The translations under genes were made by a program, and so were the position numbers. DNA of 60,000 nucleotides from Cryptomeria japonica (lineage: Eukaryota; Streptophyta; Pinopsida; Cupressales; Cupressaceae): the NCBI RefSeq assembly GCF_030272615.1, contig NC_081406.1:186884270-186944269 (forward strand). The letters are read 5' to 3'. Shown here one piece after another: positions 1 through 12,289 of this stretch; the first letter of the stretch is position 1, and every line of letters begins with the position of its first letter. The notes below the pieces were generated by a model. The model did not search any database, was not told where the DNA came from, and saw only the letters and a program-made list of their open reading frames with translations.

Positions 1-277
1 TTGTGATTGCGAATAGGAATCCTGGATTACATTACCAAGTATTCACCTTGTCTTCACCTTGTCTTCCTTCTTTCTGTCAACCATAGAAATCACATAGTTC
101 TTCTCCCCCTTTGACATTAGTGCCAAATTGAAAGTAAAACATGCAATGCCAAATTTCACTGTTCAACGTCAACAACCTACAACTTGATGCTCCCCCTCTG
201 GAATAACTCCACTTCTACACCAATCCTGCTGTAAAATTCTGCAAGTAGCACCGAGACTGATGTAATCTACATCATTC
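1..277 (-). other. 3' non-coding part of the copia element
   Basis: This stretch lies downstream of the RNase H end on the minus strand. It has pyrimidine-rich patches near 103-113 and 189-198 that read as purine runs on the minus strand and could be polypurine-tract relics. I could not match it to the 5' LTR at 4354-5782, so the 3' LTR is lost, very diverged or beyond the left edge. Confidence 0.45.
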
Positions 278-2155
278 TCAACTAACTTCATGAAGGGGTA
301 CAACCCCTAGCTGTCTTCTAAGATACTCAAAAGTAGTCTTAGGGAGAGGTTTTGTAAAGATATCTACAAGCTGCTCCTTGGTAGAAACATGCTCCAAGAT
401 CACATCTTTACTCTGTACTTTTTCCCTTAAGAAATGATACTTTAATTCAATATGCTTGGTTTGTGAGTGCAAAACATGGCTCTTCGAAATATTTATGACA
501 CTTCTATTATCACATAAGATCTTTACAGACTATAAAATCTTCATCTTAAAACCTTCCAAAATGTGCCTCATCCAAATAGCCTAGGTATAATTCATGTAAG
601 CTGCAACATACTCAGCTTCAATAGTAGATTGTGAAGTACAACTCTGCTTTTTACTACTCCATGAAACAAGTCTTCCTCCAAGAAAAAATGCTCCACTGAT
701 TGTGCTTTTCCGGTCATCAACATTTCTTGCCCAATTTGCATCTGTATACACCTTCAAGTCAAAATTTCTTCCATATGGATACCATAATCCATAGTCAACA
801 GTACCTTTCAAGTATCTAAAAATCCTCTTGGTTTCTATCAAATGTGTTTCTTTAGGATTCTTCTAGAATCTAGCAACTAGGCCAACTGTATGAGCTATAT
901 CCGGTGTGTTGTGAACAACATAGTGCAATTTTCCAATCATTGACCTGTATTCCTTCTCATCAACAGATATGGATTCATCTTCCTTAGATAACTTACAACC
1001 TGTAACCATTGGTGTCCAAATTGGTTTACAACCACTCATGCCAAATATCTTCAAAACCTCCTTCACATACTTAGACTGTGTGATGAAAATACCATTCTTC
1101 ATTTTCTGTATTTGCAAGTGTATGATATTTTTTATTTCCCCAACTAGAGACATTTCAAACTCATTTTTCATTTCATCTGCAAAATCATTGCTCACGTCAT
1201 CATTACCTCCAAATATGATATCATCTACAAATACTTCCCTTACTAGTATTTTATCTCCTTTAGATTTGAGATATATGTTGCTATCTTCACTGGTTCTCTA
1301 GAAAACCTGTCTTCATCAGATGTGTATGAAGCCTTTCATACCATGCTCTCGGTGCCTTCTTTAATCCATATAAAGCCTTATGCAATCTGCATACCATGTC
1401 TTTCTCATAAGTCAAAGCATAACATCTGGCTTCTCAATGTATACTTCTTCTTCTAGTATCCCATTCAAAAATGCTGACTTAACATCCATCTGGTATACCT
1501 TGAATTTCTTATGTGCTGCAAATGCAAGTAAAATTTTGACACCTTCCAGTCTTGACACTGGTGCAAAAGTCTCACCATGATCTTCTCCTTCCTCTTGTGC
1601 ATAACCTTTGCAAACTAACCTAGCTTTGTTGCAAACTACAACACCATCTTCATTCAACTTGTTCCTAAATACCCACTTAGTACCTATCACATTTTTATTT
1701 ACCAGTTGGGGTACTAGGGTCCATGTGTTTCTCTTCTCAATTTGATCTAGTTCCTCCTCCATAGCTTTTAGCCAATGATCATCACCAAATTCTTCCTTAG
1801 TAGTTCTTGGTTCAATAGTGGAGATTATGCAAGAATTCTCCCCGATTCTTCTTCTAGTTAGTACTCCAACATCCTTATCTCCAATAATTTGTTTAGGATT
1901 GTGATTAAGTCTCACATATCTAGGAATAACATGATCATTATCTTTAGGTTCATCTTCTTCATTATCATCTTCTTCTGAATTTACCTATTTTGGTTGAATT
2001 GGTACATCAGTATTTGCTTTACAAGTTTCAGGTTTCATTGTTTTTGGTTCCAAAAATAGAATGCAAGAATCCTCATCCTTTTTCTCCAAACTAGTTTCCT
2101 CTGAGACTTCAGGAAATTCATCCACTCGAACATCAACACTCTTAATAATTGTCTA
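278..2155 (-). pseudogene. copia reverse transcriptase and RNase H
   Basis: The RT starts with the copia signature region near 1790-1600 ([15 protein letters not shown], then GTKWVFRNK). It carries [11 protein letters not shown], which holds the first catalytic Asp, near 1470-1440, and the FVDDIIFGGND catalytic box at about 1206-1240. The RNase H follows with YTDANWA and STIEAEYVAA (about 755-600) and ends with QTKHIELKYHFLREKVQ, stopping at 278. A frameshift lies near 1415 and another near 1305. In-frame stops sit at 1985, 1298, 863, 581 and 530, all TAG. Conserved residues on both sides of each stop show that this was one continuous Pol reading frame. Confidence 0.92.
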
Positions 2156-3414
2156 TGTCCGGTTGTTAAAACACTTGTAGGCCTTACTCTTGGTGGAATA
2201 ACCAAGATATATACCTTCATCACTTTTAGCCTCAAATTTGCTAACATAATCACCTCTCTTAATTAAACATTTGCTTCCAAATATCTTGAAATAACTAACA
2301 TTAGGTGATCTACCATACCGATATTCATAAGGAGTCTTGTCCTTACCTCTCTTTACCAGAATTCGGTTCATAGTGTAGATAGCTATGCTAACAGCTTCTC
2401 TCCAAATTTTTTTCACTACACCACCTTCTATCAACATCGTCCTAGTAGCTTCAACAACTAACCGCTTGTTTCTCTCTCCGATGCCATTCTGTTGTGGTGT
2501 CCTTGGTGCAGAAAGTTGTTCTTTGATACAATTTTCTTTACAATATCTAGTGAATTCCTCAGAAGTAAATTCACCACCTTGATCTGTCCTCAGACACTTT
2601 ATCTTCTTACCACTCCCCTTCTCAGCTAAGGCCCTGAATGCCTTGAACTTACTAAAAGCTTCAGTCTTATCCTTAAAGAATGTGACCCACATCATGCTTG
2701 AGAAATCATCAGTGAAGATCATAAAATATCTGTCACCTTGAATACTTTTTATCCTTATTGGTCCACAAAGATCTATATGAACCAAATCTAACAGATGTTC
2801 CGCTGAAAAAGATTTTCTCTTGAAAGTTGAGGACGTCATCTTTCCCAACTGACATTCCTTACATAGAGAATTAACCAGTTTGTCCAACTGAGGCAAACCT
2901 CTCACTGTCTTGGACTTACTTTAACAATGTTATCAAAGTTTATATGACAAAATCTCCTATGCCAAAGCCAACTATCATCTATTTTTGCAATTAAATAGTT
3001 GCCGAGTTTAGGATTAAGGTGAAACAAGTTACCTTTAGTTTTCTTCCCGATTGCAATTAGTTCACATTTTCTCCCAAATATTTTGCACATGCCATTTTTA
3101 AACTCCAATGGGTATCCTCTGTCATTGAGTTGTGCCACACTCAAAAGATTGTGCTTTAAACCTTCAACCCAGTAGACATCATCCGCACCACTCTTTCCAT
3201 AAAGATAAATAGTTCCCTTACCTTTAACCATGCAGGGAGAGTCATTACCAAATCTTACAACTTCGCCATCAAATTCCTTCAAAGAAAGAAATTTGCTTTG
3301 ATCATTGGTCATGTGATGTGAACAACCACTATTAATGATCCAATCATCAGAGTTATCCATTTGAGACACTAATGCGTTCTGATCATATATCTCCTTTTTA
3401 GTGGCTACAAACAC
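2153..3414 (-). pseudogene. copia protease and integrase
   Basis: The protease remnant reads WIINSGCSHHMT. The catalytic triplet normally DSG is NSG here, so the active-site Asp is gone. The GAG-pre-integrase zinc site is seen as WHRRFCHINF followed by CKECQLGK (HHCC). The integrase core has HIDLCGPI (first Asp), LRTDQGGEF (second Asp) and NGIGERNK (Glu), in DD35E spacing. A frameshift near 2905 splits the HHCC domain from the core, another near 3410 separates the zinc-knuckle frame from the protease, and a TAG at 2153 ends the frame before the RT. Confidence 0.92.
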
Positions 3415-4283
3415 AATATCTTCATTAGGATCACCGTCAATTTCTCATCAGCGATACCACTATCAACAACAATAAGACAATCTCTTTTGCCTTTACCCTT
3501 ATACTTCTTGAATTTATCTCTTTTGTGCTCATTATCACCATTAGGATAGTCAGTAGCTATGTGTCCAATCTTGTTGCATGCAAAACATTTCAAAGGTAAT
3601 TTACCTCTATATTTACCAGTATTTTCCACATAGATGGGTTAGAAACAAAAGTTCTAAATGCAGACTCAGATTTCTGTACACTACCATCATAACCATTTAA
3701 TTCATAGTAGTAAGCTTGCCAATGATGGAGTCAAGGGTTACCTTATTTTTGTCAATAGACTTTATCTCCTGAATGGATGCAACTCAAATAGTGTATACCG
3801 GTAGCAGGGTTCTCAATACCTTACTGATCACTATGACATCTTCCACTTTACCTCTTTACCTCCTACACTCTTAATTTCACCAACTATCTCATTTATCCTT
3901 TGACCATACTGCTGTATATTCTCACCTTCAGCCATCCACATGTCATTAAAATTCCCTCTTAGACTGTCTTCTTTAGAAATCTTAACATGTTCATCACCGC
4001 TATAAATCTCTTCAAGTTTCTTCCATACCTCATATGCAGTCTCTAAACCATGAACATCTACATATTCTGCATCAGATAAAGAACTAATAATAGCCTCTAA
4101 TGCTTGATTGTTTTCTTGTTGCTCTTTCTTCTGATCATCAGTCATAATCCCACTAGGTGAAACATATTGAGTAATAACATGTTCCCAGTATTGATTTCCT
4201 AGACTCTTGATATAAATTTTTATTCTATCACTCCATATCCTATAGTTCTCTAGATTAAACTTCAGACCTTCCTTCTTCATCAT
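3405..4283 (-). pseudogene. copia Gag with degenerate zinc knuckle
   Basis: The first ATG is at 4283, about 56 bases after the primer site. The N-terminal half (KFNLENYRIWSDRIKIYIKSL and onward) is the UBN2/DUF4219-type copia capsid region. A frameshift near 3835 breaks it. The knuckle near 3580-3540 reads CFACNKIGHIATDY, where the last Cys of CX2CX4HX4C is Tyr, so zinc binding is probably lost. No intact Gag can be made. Confidence 0.88.
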
Positions 4284-4338
4284 TATCTGCAAGATCTTTA
4301 CCTCAAGTTGTTAGGCTTAGACCTTAGAGGACCTGAAA

Positions 4339-4351
4339 TGCTTTGATACCA
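4339..4351 (-). other. primer binding site, initiator Met tRNA type
   Basis: The minus strand reads TGGTATCAAAGCA. This matches the usual copia primer site for the 3' end of initiator methionine tRNA with one difference. It lies two bases inside the LTR boundary, which fixes the LTR end at 4354. Confidence 0.85.
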
Positions 4352-4353
4352 AT

Positions 4354-5782
4354 TGATGGTATGATGAAAGAATAAGAATCTGATCAACTACTGAGAAAGG
4401 GGGGGTGAATCAGTAGATAGAAAAACTGTTACAAACTTCACCAACCTCAAAATCAATCTCTCAAAGTAAACTTAGAACTATCAATGCAATATCACTGTCA
4501 AGATAAAAGCCCTCAAGATAAATCGGTTGACTATTACAACAAACTACTAGTAAACAACTTCAAACTCATAAACATCCAAATGCTTTTACTGACATAAGTA
4601 AAACTTCATTTCACAATGCTTCCGGTTATCATCACTTATCATAGTGGAGTAAGTAGTTAAGCAAATTAACCATAAGAACATAACCACAAAAACATTCGCC
4701 ACTTGACACAATATTTTTGACGTGGAAACCCAAATGGGAAAAACCATGGTGAGATGAGACTCACAAGATAACTATCTGAACTCTTCTAAGGTTCGCCCTG
4801 TTAGGAGCCTAGCCTGTTAAAGCTTTACAAAAGTCCTGTTAAGAATAGATCCTGTTAGGGACCACCTGGTTAAGGGATTGACTACAATGCCTTGTTAGAA
4901 GCAATACCCTGCAAGGAGTAACCTCGGTAGAGGATTTGAAATCCAAGCTAATGGATCACCTTGTTAGAGGATTTGAATAGCACTAAGCTTGTTATAGGTT
5001 ACCCGGTTAGGGGATTTCAATCTGTTGTAATTGTTAGAAAACAAAAGGAGTTTGATGATCTGTTTGAATAACACTACACTTGCTTGTTTAGATCCTTTTC
5101 ATGCTTCTATCCACCTTTACTCAAATTGTAGATACATTAATTATCTGGTTCAACAACCACACTCTCAACTTAAAACTTTGACAACTCTGAAACTAAACAA
5201 CTCATCAACCTTATAAACAAATCAATTAGGCGCTAACACAAAAAAAACCTAATTCTCTCATAGAGATTACAAACAAGTCGGTTCAAGTATGACCATTGGA
5301 TTACATAGCAATCTCTGCACATCAATCAAGAAAGCCTCGACTGCTCTTTGATCACCGCTTCATCGAACTTACTAACTCATCACGCGATTTGCATTACATG
5401 TAATATACTTTGCTCATTCCCTAGACAAAAACCATTCCATCAATGCGCCAAAATCACTTTGAAACTCTCTTCATACAATAATGATACGTGTCATGATCAT
5501 TGCCACTCATCATCAGATCATAAACAAATATAACCAATTCACCAAACTTAATCGGTTAGGGTTTATCAAATCAATAGGTAGGGTTTACCGGTTCAACTCT
5601 CCAATACATAGAAATATCAGTTCACTCCACAAATTCTTCCTACCAGTTATAGTTTCCTTCACTAGCTCTTCCTACCGGTTACAAAGCATCATTACAACAA
5701 TATCAACAATATCATTACCGGTTAATTGACATCAATGACAACATAATATATCATTAATGCAATCTTCATGCAAATACCAATA
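4354..5782 (-). repeat. 5' LTR of the copia element
   Basis: On the plus strand it starts TGATGG beside the primer site and ends ATACCAATA, so the minus-sense LTR starts TATTGG where the related solo LTR starts TGTTGG (one C-to-T change). Length is about 1430 bp. It shares the G-tract inverted repeat (4388-4416) and the GTGAG/CTCAC inverted repeat (4749-4764) with the other LTRs here. Short frames in 5031-5729 are not supported as genes. Confidence 0.75.
4388..4416 (-). other. LTR hairpin 1, copia element
   Basis: Inverted repeat CTACTGA (4388-4394) and TCAGTAG (4410-4416) encloses GAAAGGGGGGGTGAA. In the minus-sense RNA this is a 7-bp stem with a C-rich loop, about 35 bases upstream of the primer site. 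Confidence 0.75.
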
Positions 5783-5902
5783 GTCATATGATGTCCTGAG
5801 GGGTCATATCGTGTCTTGAGAGATCATATGGTGTTGTAAGGGTTCATATGGGGCATAAGGGGGCACACATGTGTTATAACACCATATGACCCCTTAGGAC
5901 GC
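5783..5902. repeat. CATATG-rich palindromic module, left copy
   Basis: It has repeated CATATG cores in both directions (for example TCATATGGTGT and ACACCATATGA) with GGGGTCAT spacers. A related module lies at 17455-17575 and 18789-18909. Here it is followed by a CT tract; there it is preceded by a GA tract, so the arrangement is inverted. Confidence 0.6.
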
Positions 5903-6290
5903 TGTCTCTCTCTCTCTCTCTCATTTTCTCTCCCACCCAGTATCCCTCTCTTTCTCTAACCTCTCGTTGCCTCTCCCTTTGTTGATACTTTCCCCTCTCT
6001 TCTCTCCTCCTACACCCTAATTATGCCCATCTCTCTCCCTCTCTCCCTCCCCCCCCCCCTCTCTCTCTCTCTTACACCAAATAACCCTCTCTTTATCTAA
6101 CCTCTTTTTCCCTCTCCCTTTGTTGATACTTCCTTCTTCCCCTACCCCCTCTTTCTCTTTGTCTCTCCTTGTCTCTCTCTCCACTTCTCTCCCCATCTCT
6201 CCTTCTCACAGTCTCCTCTCTCCCATATCTCCCCCTCCCCATTCCTCCTTAGCAATAAAATTCATAGGGGAAAGATACTCCACACACCTC
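5903..6290. repeat. pyrimidine-rich (CT) tract
   Basis: Nearly pure C and T on the plus strand, with CT dinucleotide runs and short C runs. Predicted proteins across it are Ser/Pro/Leu-rich low-complexity translations and are not genes. Confidence 0.85.
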
Positions 6291-6309
6291 ATTAAGAACT
6301 AAGATCCAA

Positions 6310-7640
6310 ATATAGCTAATACAAAAACATATAAATTAGAAAGATAATCAAGATCCATTACCAATAGGGAGAGAGATCTATACATAGATTAAAATAGAGA
6401 TAGATAGATAGATACAAATAAAGAGAGAGGAGAGGGATAAAGATAGGTAGAGGAGATACATATATAGAGAGGGATAGATAGAGATTTTTAAAGATAAGGA
6501 TTCAAATAAGGAGAGATATAAGGGTCAAGAGTGATGAAGAGATAAAGAGAGGGAGAGATAGATGAAGAAATAGAGAGAGATAGACATGTACTTAGAAAAC
6601 AGATAGATACATAAATAAATTTATAGATATTAAGGACTATGAAGAGAGGGGGAGAAAAACTGAAGGAAAAGGATGGATAGAAAGAGGTAAACATATCTAG
6701 AGATTGAAAATGAGAGAGGAAGATAGAGATGAAAATGAAGATAAAGGGAGAGGGAGATGAATAGATATAGAGAAAGAGAGAGGCAAGGGAAAATATAAAT
6801 ATATAAAGAGATAGAGAAAAATGGATAGAGAGGGGTAAAGAGAGTGAGATACAAAAAGGAAGAGATAGAGAGATATAAAGGAAGATGAATATCGATAGAT
6901 AGAGAGATGTAGATAGTGCAAGAGTGTGATAAAGAGAGAAATAGAGAAATTATAGATAGGGATAGATAGAGAGGGAGATGGGCTATAGAGAAGGATGGAG
7001 GGAGAGAGCCAAATATATATAAAGAGGGAGTAAATCAAGAGATAAAGGTAGAGAAAGGGAAATATACTTAGAGAGGGTGCTAGAGGAAGAGAGGGAGAGG
7101 TAGATTAATCATGTATATAGGAATATATATAGATAGAGGGATATGTAGAAAGAGATTGATAGTGAAAGAGATATAGATGTGAAGATGGAGATATAGATAG
7201 ATATGGATAGAAAGTGATAGAGAGAGTAAGACAAATGGAGGGAGAGATGGAGTGAATAAGTGAGATTTAGAGATCTAATGAGATATAAATATACATGAAG
7301 ATAGATCTATAGGGAAATAGAGATAGAGGGGACAAGATAGAGAGAGAAAGGAGGTGATAGAGACAAGTAATAAATATGTATAGGCAGGATAAGGTAGATG
7401 AGGGAGATAAATAGAGAGAAGAGAGATAAGTAGAGAGATATAGAAATAAGGAGGGACAAGGATGGAGTGGGAGAGGGGGAGATAGGAATAGAAAGAGGGA
7501 GACATATGCAGAGATGGATGTAACTTTGGAATTTATTTATCTAGATGGGATGAGAAAAGAAGTGAGATAAGTAGAGAAGGAAGAGATAAATAAAATATAT
7601 TCATAGAAGGATAGATAGACAAGTGATAGATAAAGGAGGT
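6310..7640. repeat. purine-rich GATA/GAGA tract
   Basis: About 1.3 kb of degenerate GATA, GAGA and GGAGA units with very few pyrimidines other than T. No gene signal is visible on either strand. The long minus-strand frames rich in Ser, Leu, Tyr and Ile reflect a lack of stop triplets in the TCTC/TATC complement. Confidence 0.88.
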
Positions 7641-7742
7641 GATAGGAAAAAAAAGCGGAGACTTTGTATGCAAAATTTGTGAGTATTTAAAGTTTTAAAA
7701 ATGAAGGATTAAATTCAAATGATTAAAGTTAATTTTTAGTTT

Positions 7743-7768
7743 GGGTATGTGCACAAAGATGGTGGTCA
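7743..7768 (+). repeat. left terminal inverted repeat
   Basis: Starts GGGTATGTGCACAAAGATGG and matches the reverse complement of 29137-29162 at 24 of 26 positions. Flank sequence is AGTTT on the outside. Confidence 0.65.
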
Positions 7769-7810
7769 GAAAAGTGGACACCACCCAAAAAAAACATGGA
7801 AAAACAAGCA

Positions 7811-7925
7811 GTGCATACGCAGTTTTAAAATTTGAAATTCCTACGTATGCGCTTAGGTTTGTTCTTCCCGAGCCTAGAGAAGATAGCGCGTATGCGCTAA
7901 TAATCTAAATATAACCGCATACATG
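7811..7925. repeat. left subterminal GCGTATGC palindromes
   Basis: At least four related motifs occur in 115 bp: GTGCATACGC, CTACGTATGCGCTTA, AGCGCGTATGCGCT (7885-7898, nearly palindromic) and ACCGCATAC. The same family is repeated at 15955-16215 and 28251-28385. They look like transposase binding sites, which is an inference. Confidence 0.65.
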
Positions 7926-8055
7926 ATGCCTGGTAAAAAAAGTGTAAAAAAAAAATTGGGTCTCATTTACCCATGAATAGCGCATTTTTTACTTCATTTT
8001 TTTTCCATTTCCTCTCCTAAACCGCGAATGGAGTGCTAGATTTGTCCTCCAAGCT

Positions 8056-10682
8056 ATGGATCAAGGTTAGTTTTTGTTTATTTTTGTCTTTCTTTCCCGT
8101 TTATTCAATTTGTTTTACATTTTGAATTTAATTTCTCTAATTTTGATTAGGTTTTTACATTTTTTGTTTCAAAACCCAGATTCTTCTAATCCAAAACAAG
8201 AACAACCAGATGCACCTCCTGAAAACCCACAAGAACAAGAAAATGCACCTCCTGAAAACACACAAGAACAACCCCCTATTCCTCCCTTTGACTGCACACC
8301 CAAAACACAGGAGTAATTAATTAATCAGTTAGGACAAAATACGTCTAAAATCAATAGACTGATTGTTAAATTGAAAACTTTTGAACTTGACCATCATCAA
8401 TCCCTCACCACTAGCCTAGAAACATTAGTTAGTGGTGCGATTGTTGTTTCCACACAAATTATCAAATGGGGAAGCTTTAGGGATAGGTTTCATCAATTCT
8501 ATGCCGATGGGCTATCATATGATGGAGTAAAAAACAAAAATATTACTAAACAACAAATATGTTCCCTTTTCGTTGATCCCAAAACTGGTCAGTCATTACC
8601 TCTTAATGCAAAGAGGTTTCCCATACATTGGTGTACCAATGTGCAGATGAAGAATCTTTTTTGGTAGAGGTGGTGGATGGTCTTTGATGATCTACCTTGT
8701 AATAATTATGAGGTGCCATTATATTTTTTGAGAAAAGTATATTGTGAGTTTGTGCTCAATGTGCGCCCAAACTATTTTGACATAAGAGAGTTTCATGGTA
8801 GAGGTGGTGTCTCTGCCCAAGATAGACCTGGAGCCCATAGGCGATTACCTATGGAGAGTCGCCACCCCCTAGTACCCAAACCTAGGGTGCATTAGGTTGT
8901 CCTAGTAGAGCTGAAAGAGTCGATGGAGCTACAGACTCTTCAGGCAGCCACAACATTGACTGGTGCCATCATCCAGCATGGGATGTCATTAGCACACCCT
9001 ATTGTATTGGATTATGAGCCATTAGAGGGCAACAAAGAGCCTATCCAACATATGTATGTCTGTTGCTCGAGGATATGCTCGGGGATAGATGATGCAGCCA
9101 GTGCAAATGGATCCTCATCTCATCTCTGCACGATTTACAGTTGTAGATGTCAGGCCCACACGGTTGAGGATTTCACGCTGACAGATGAGTTGATGGACAT
9201 GGTGTTTTCCCATGAGAAACAGACACAGGTATGTTGATTTGAATTCATAGCATTTTATTTATCAGTCACTTTAAATTTGTAATTACATAAATGAATTTTC
9301 ATTCATACATCGATTTAAATTGAGACAAATAATATGCATTTCAAGATGCAGCAACGGTATCCCATACTCCTCCCCCAGTTACTATAGCTACAACTTCGAT
9401 GCCTGAGGTATAAATTTTGTAACATTTTAAAATAGAATAGTACACTTTGAATTTAAAAAATACAAGATATACCAACTATCTTTAATGCTTGATCCAATTT
9501 CTGGTTTGTAGGTGTTGATAGGGGACGAAATGTCCTAGATTGATGACATCACGCTCTCAACGATCGATTTTGGCCTACAAGGCTATACAGTATCATATTT
9601 TGTACAACCCTTTTTATGTATTGTTTTGATGGAATATGCAAGTCATTTCATTTTAAATTTTTAAAATTATGTTTAATTTATTTTCTGTACTAATATCTCA
9701 TGTTAATTTTGTTTTTTCAGGGTAGCCCATCCGCGTCTAGGGCTCGTCCTAAGAAAAAGAATTCCTCGAAGATGCCAAAACGTGGGAAGAAGGTAATTGA
9801 ACACATTTTTAGTTATACAATTGTTTGAAAATGTTGAAATCAAGTATTAGTTGGGGTTTGTAGATTGATTAGTGTTTTTTGTCTATTTTACATGTACAAC
9901 GACCATTGAGCTTTGTGGATTTGTTGAATGCACTTGATTCACCCGCAGATCAAGAGAGGGTAGAGGTATGTATCTCTACTTTATTTTCTTGATTTCATGA
10001 TTATATGCACGCGTACATGTGAGCTTGTGATATATTATAATCTTATAATTTTTTCATACAGGAAATATCCATACCTATTTCATCAATGGCGAACCCTCTT
10101 CCTTGCATTGGAGACGCATCTCAGTATCCGGTACACTTTTGTTTGATATGTAAAATAATTAATTGTTTTTAACATTCAATACTTATCATTATATTAATTG
10201 TATTTAATCTTTGAACATTTTTAGTATAGGTAATAGCTGCAGTTTCTACATCAATGGTGAGCCATCCTCAGTCCATTGGAGAAGAATCTCAGGCACATGT
10301 ACACCATTGTTCTTTATATTATAGCTTTTAAGATTTTTTGATATATTTATGTTAGTACATTGTATTAATTGTACATTTAATCTACAATAGACCCCTTCGT
10401 GGTACGACCATAACATGGATCCATTTAAGTATGTCTTCAAGAAAACTCCTAAGAGTAACAAGGAGAGGAGAGCGAAGACATTAGCTCCTAGATCAGCGGA
10501 TGAGGTAATCTACATTTCAATTGCACAAGAATTAAAGTTAAATGTATACTTATGTTGTTAATTGTGAACTATTTTCTACAAAAGAATTCTAACTTGGCTT
10601 TTGAATTGTGGTTTTGCAGCCATCTACAGAGCCATGCACTGCATCGAAGAGGCTTGATTTTGATGATCCACCACAAGTTTAG
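8056..10682 (+). pseudogene. spliced accessory gene of the DNA transposon
   Basis: I see a ten-exon model: 8056-8065, 8180-9228, about 9346-9407, 9512-9589, 9721-9792, about 9873-9965, 10062-10130, 10230-10298, 10391-10504 and 10620-10682. Introns have GT and AG ends, and exons 4 to 10 keep phase 0. The product would be about 560 residues: a Pro/Gln/Glu-rich start (QEQPDAPPENPQEQ), a long unrecognised middle, a basic patch (RARPKKKNSSKMPKRGKK) like a nuclear localisation signal, and a short tail ending DDPPQV. Exons 7 and 8 are duplicates of each other. In-frame stops at 8314 (TAA), 8665, 8893 and 9536 (TAG), and a one-base phase mismatch at exon 3, show decay. No known family recognised. By position it resembles the second gene of two-gene plant transposons. 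Confidence 0.6.
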
Positions 10683-10848
10683 GATCATATAGTGTTAGTT
10701 TTGGTCATAGAATGACCAATACATGTAGATATATTCTACATTTTTATTGTATATCGATTTGGACATGGCATATGCCACATTTTTGTAATACTTGTATTGA
10801 CTTGGCAAACATGCCTTTTATATATATATAAATATTGATATTAGATCC

Positions 10849-10854
10849 AATAAA
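10849..10854 (+). terminator. poly(A) signal of the accessory gene
   Basis: AATAAA lies 167 bases after the stop codon, in an AT-rich stretch with a TATATATA run just before it. This is a plausible 3' end signal for the plus-strand transcript. Confidence 0.45.
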
Positions 10855-11150
10855 TGTGTACTTAGTTCATTATTTTGTATTCATTGTATTTTGTGGTTGT
10901 CCTTTTATAAATTTAAATGAATATTTGCATATGTAATCAACAATATGAACATAAACAACAAAATAATAGGATATAAAAAATTGCAATCGTGGAATATGAT
11001 TTGATAAAATTTCTAAAATGTTGAATTAACCCTACAAAACTCCTTGTATTTAGCTCATTATTGTGTATTCGCTGTATTTGGTGGCTGCCCTTTTATAAAT
11101 TTAAATGAATATTTGCATATGTAATCAACAATATGAATATAAACAACAAA
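10851..11150. repeat. two-copy direct repeat, period about 190 bp
   Basis: The segment 10853-10961 recurs at 11042-11150 with few changes (shared block ATAAATTTAAATGAATATTT and the following ATATGTAATCAACAATATGA). No coding signal. Confidence 0.8.
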
Positions 11151-11204
11151 AATCGACAATATGAATATAAACAACAATATGTGTTTGGTGCGAGAGCACC
11201 CTCA

Positions 11205-12075
11205 CGCTTGCAATGGTCAAATTTTGTTTGTCTTGTACATAAATTGATGTTGTGAGCGCATCCGAGTGGGCAATTTTATGCTAGGCATGCCCCTATCATG
11301 CATCCCAAAGCGCTAGAATGTCGAGAGTCATACCGTACCAGTGCGATCTCTCAATTGCCCTAATTCCAAAAAATTGTCAAAATTTGATGGACTATTTCTT
11401 CAAATCCAGGACACATATAGTCGATCCATTTGAACCTTTGGGGTCGCGTGAGGCTCCTTTACAATGGCCAATCTTAGTTTTCGACAACTCGAAGCCATTT
11501 TTAATTGGTAGCATTTTTTCGCCTATTGTAAAAACTGTCAGTTAAATGCAATGCAAAGTTGCAAAATTGGCTAGAATTGATTCAGTTCGTCGTGTGCACA
11601 AACCGATGTTGTAAGAGCATTCGGGTGGGCCTGTTTTATGCTAGGCATGCCCCTATTATGCATCCCAAAGCACCAGAATGCCGAGAGTCATACTGTACCG
11701 GTGTGATCTCTCAATTGCCCTGAGTCCAAAAAATTGTCAAAATTTGACGAACTGTTTCTTCAAATCCAGGACACATATGGTCGATCCGTTTGAACCTATG
11801 GGGTTGCATGAGGCTCCTCTATAATGGCCTATCTTTGTTTTTGACAACTCGGAGCCATTTTCAATTGGTAGCATTTTTTTGCTTACTGCAAAAATCGTCA
11901 GTTGCATGCAATGAAAAGTTGCAAGATTGGCTAGAATTGATTTGGTTCGTCATGTGCACAAACCAACATCGCGAGTGTGTCCAGGTGGGCAAGTTTATGC
12001 TAGGCATGCCCCTATTGTGCATCCCAAAGTGTCAGAATGTCGAGAGTCATACCTTACCAATGCAATGTAGAAGTT
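11205..12075. repeat. satellite-like tandem repeat, 360-bp unit
   Basis: About 2.4 copies. The block CTAGGCATGCCCCTAT starts at 11281, 11641 and 12000, giving periods of 360 and 359. Units contain GAGAGTCATACCGTACC and CAATTGCCCT blocks. Short frames inside are not genes. It lies between the two convergent transposon genes. Confidence 0.88.
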
Positions 12076-12289
12076 GCTTGACAACTTTTTTGACAATTTT
12101 TTTGACAACAATGACAATTTTTGCTCAAATTATATCTAGTCTCAATCTATGACCCCTATGACCCGATAATCACTCAAATAAATCTCCATGATTATACAAG
12201 AATCAATAATGCTCATGATTGACCAGGGACACATCAAATATACTCAAAACATAGTCACAAAACATTGACACACAAAGTAGTCACAAAAC

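Larger units (their letters stand above)
1..5782 (-). mobile_element. Ty1/copia LTR retrotransposon, decayed
   Basis: Reading right to left the order is LTR, primer site, Gag, protease, integrase, reverse transcriptase and RNase H. Integrase ahead of RT defines the copia type. The element has several frameshifts and at least six in-frame stops, so it cannot make its polyprotein. Only the 5' LTR is recognisable. Its right boundary abuts the CATATG-rich module at 5783, and the target-site duplication cannot be read because the other end is missing. Confidence 0.93.
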
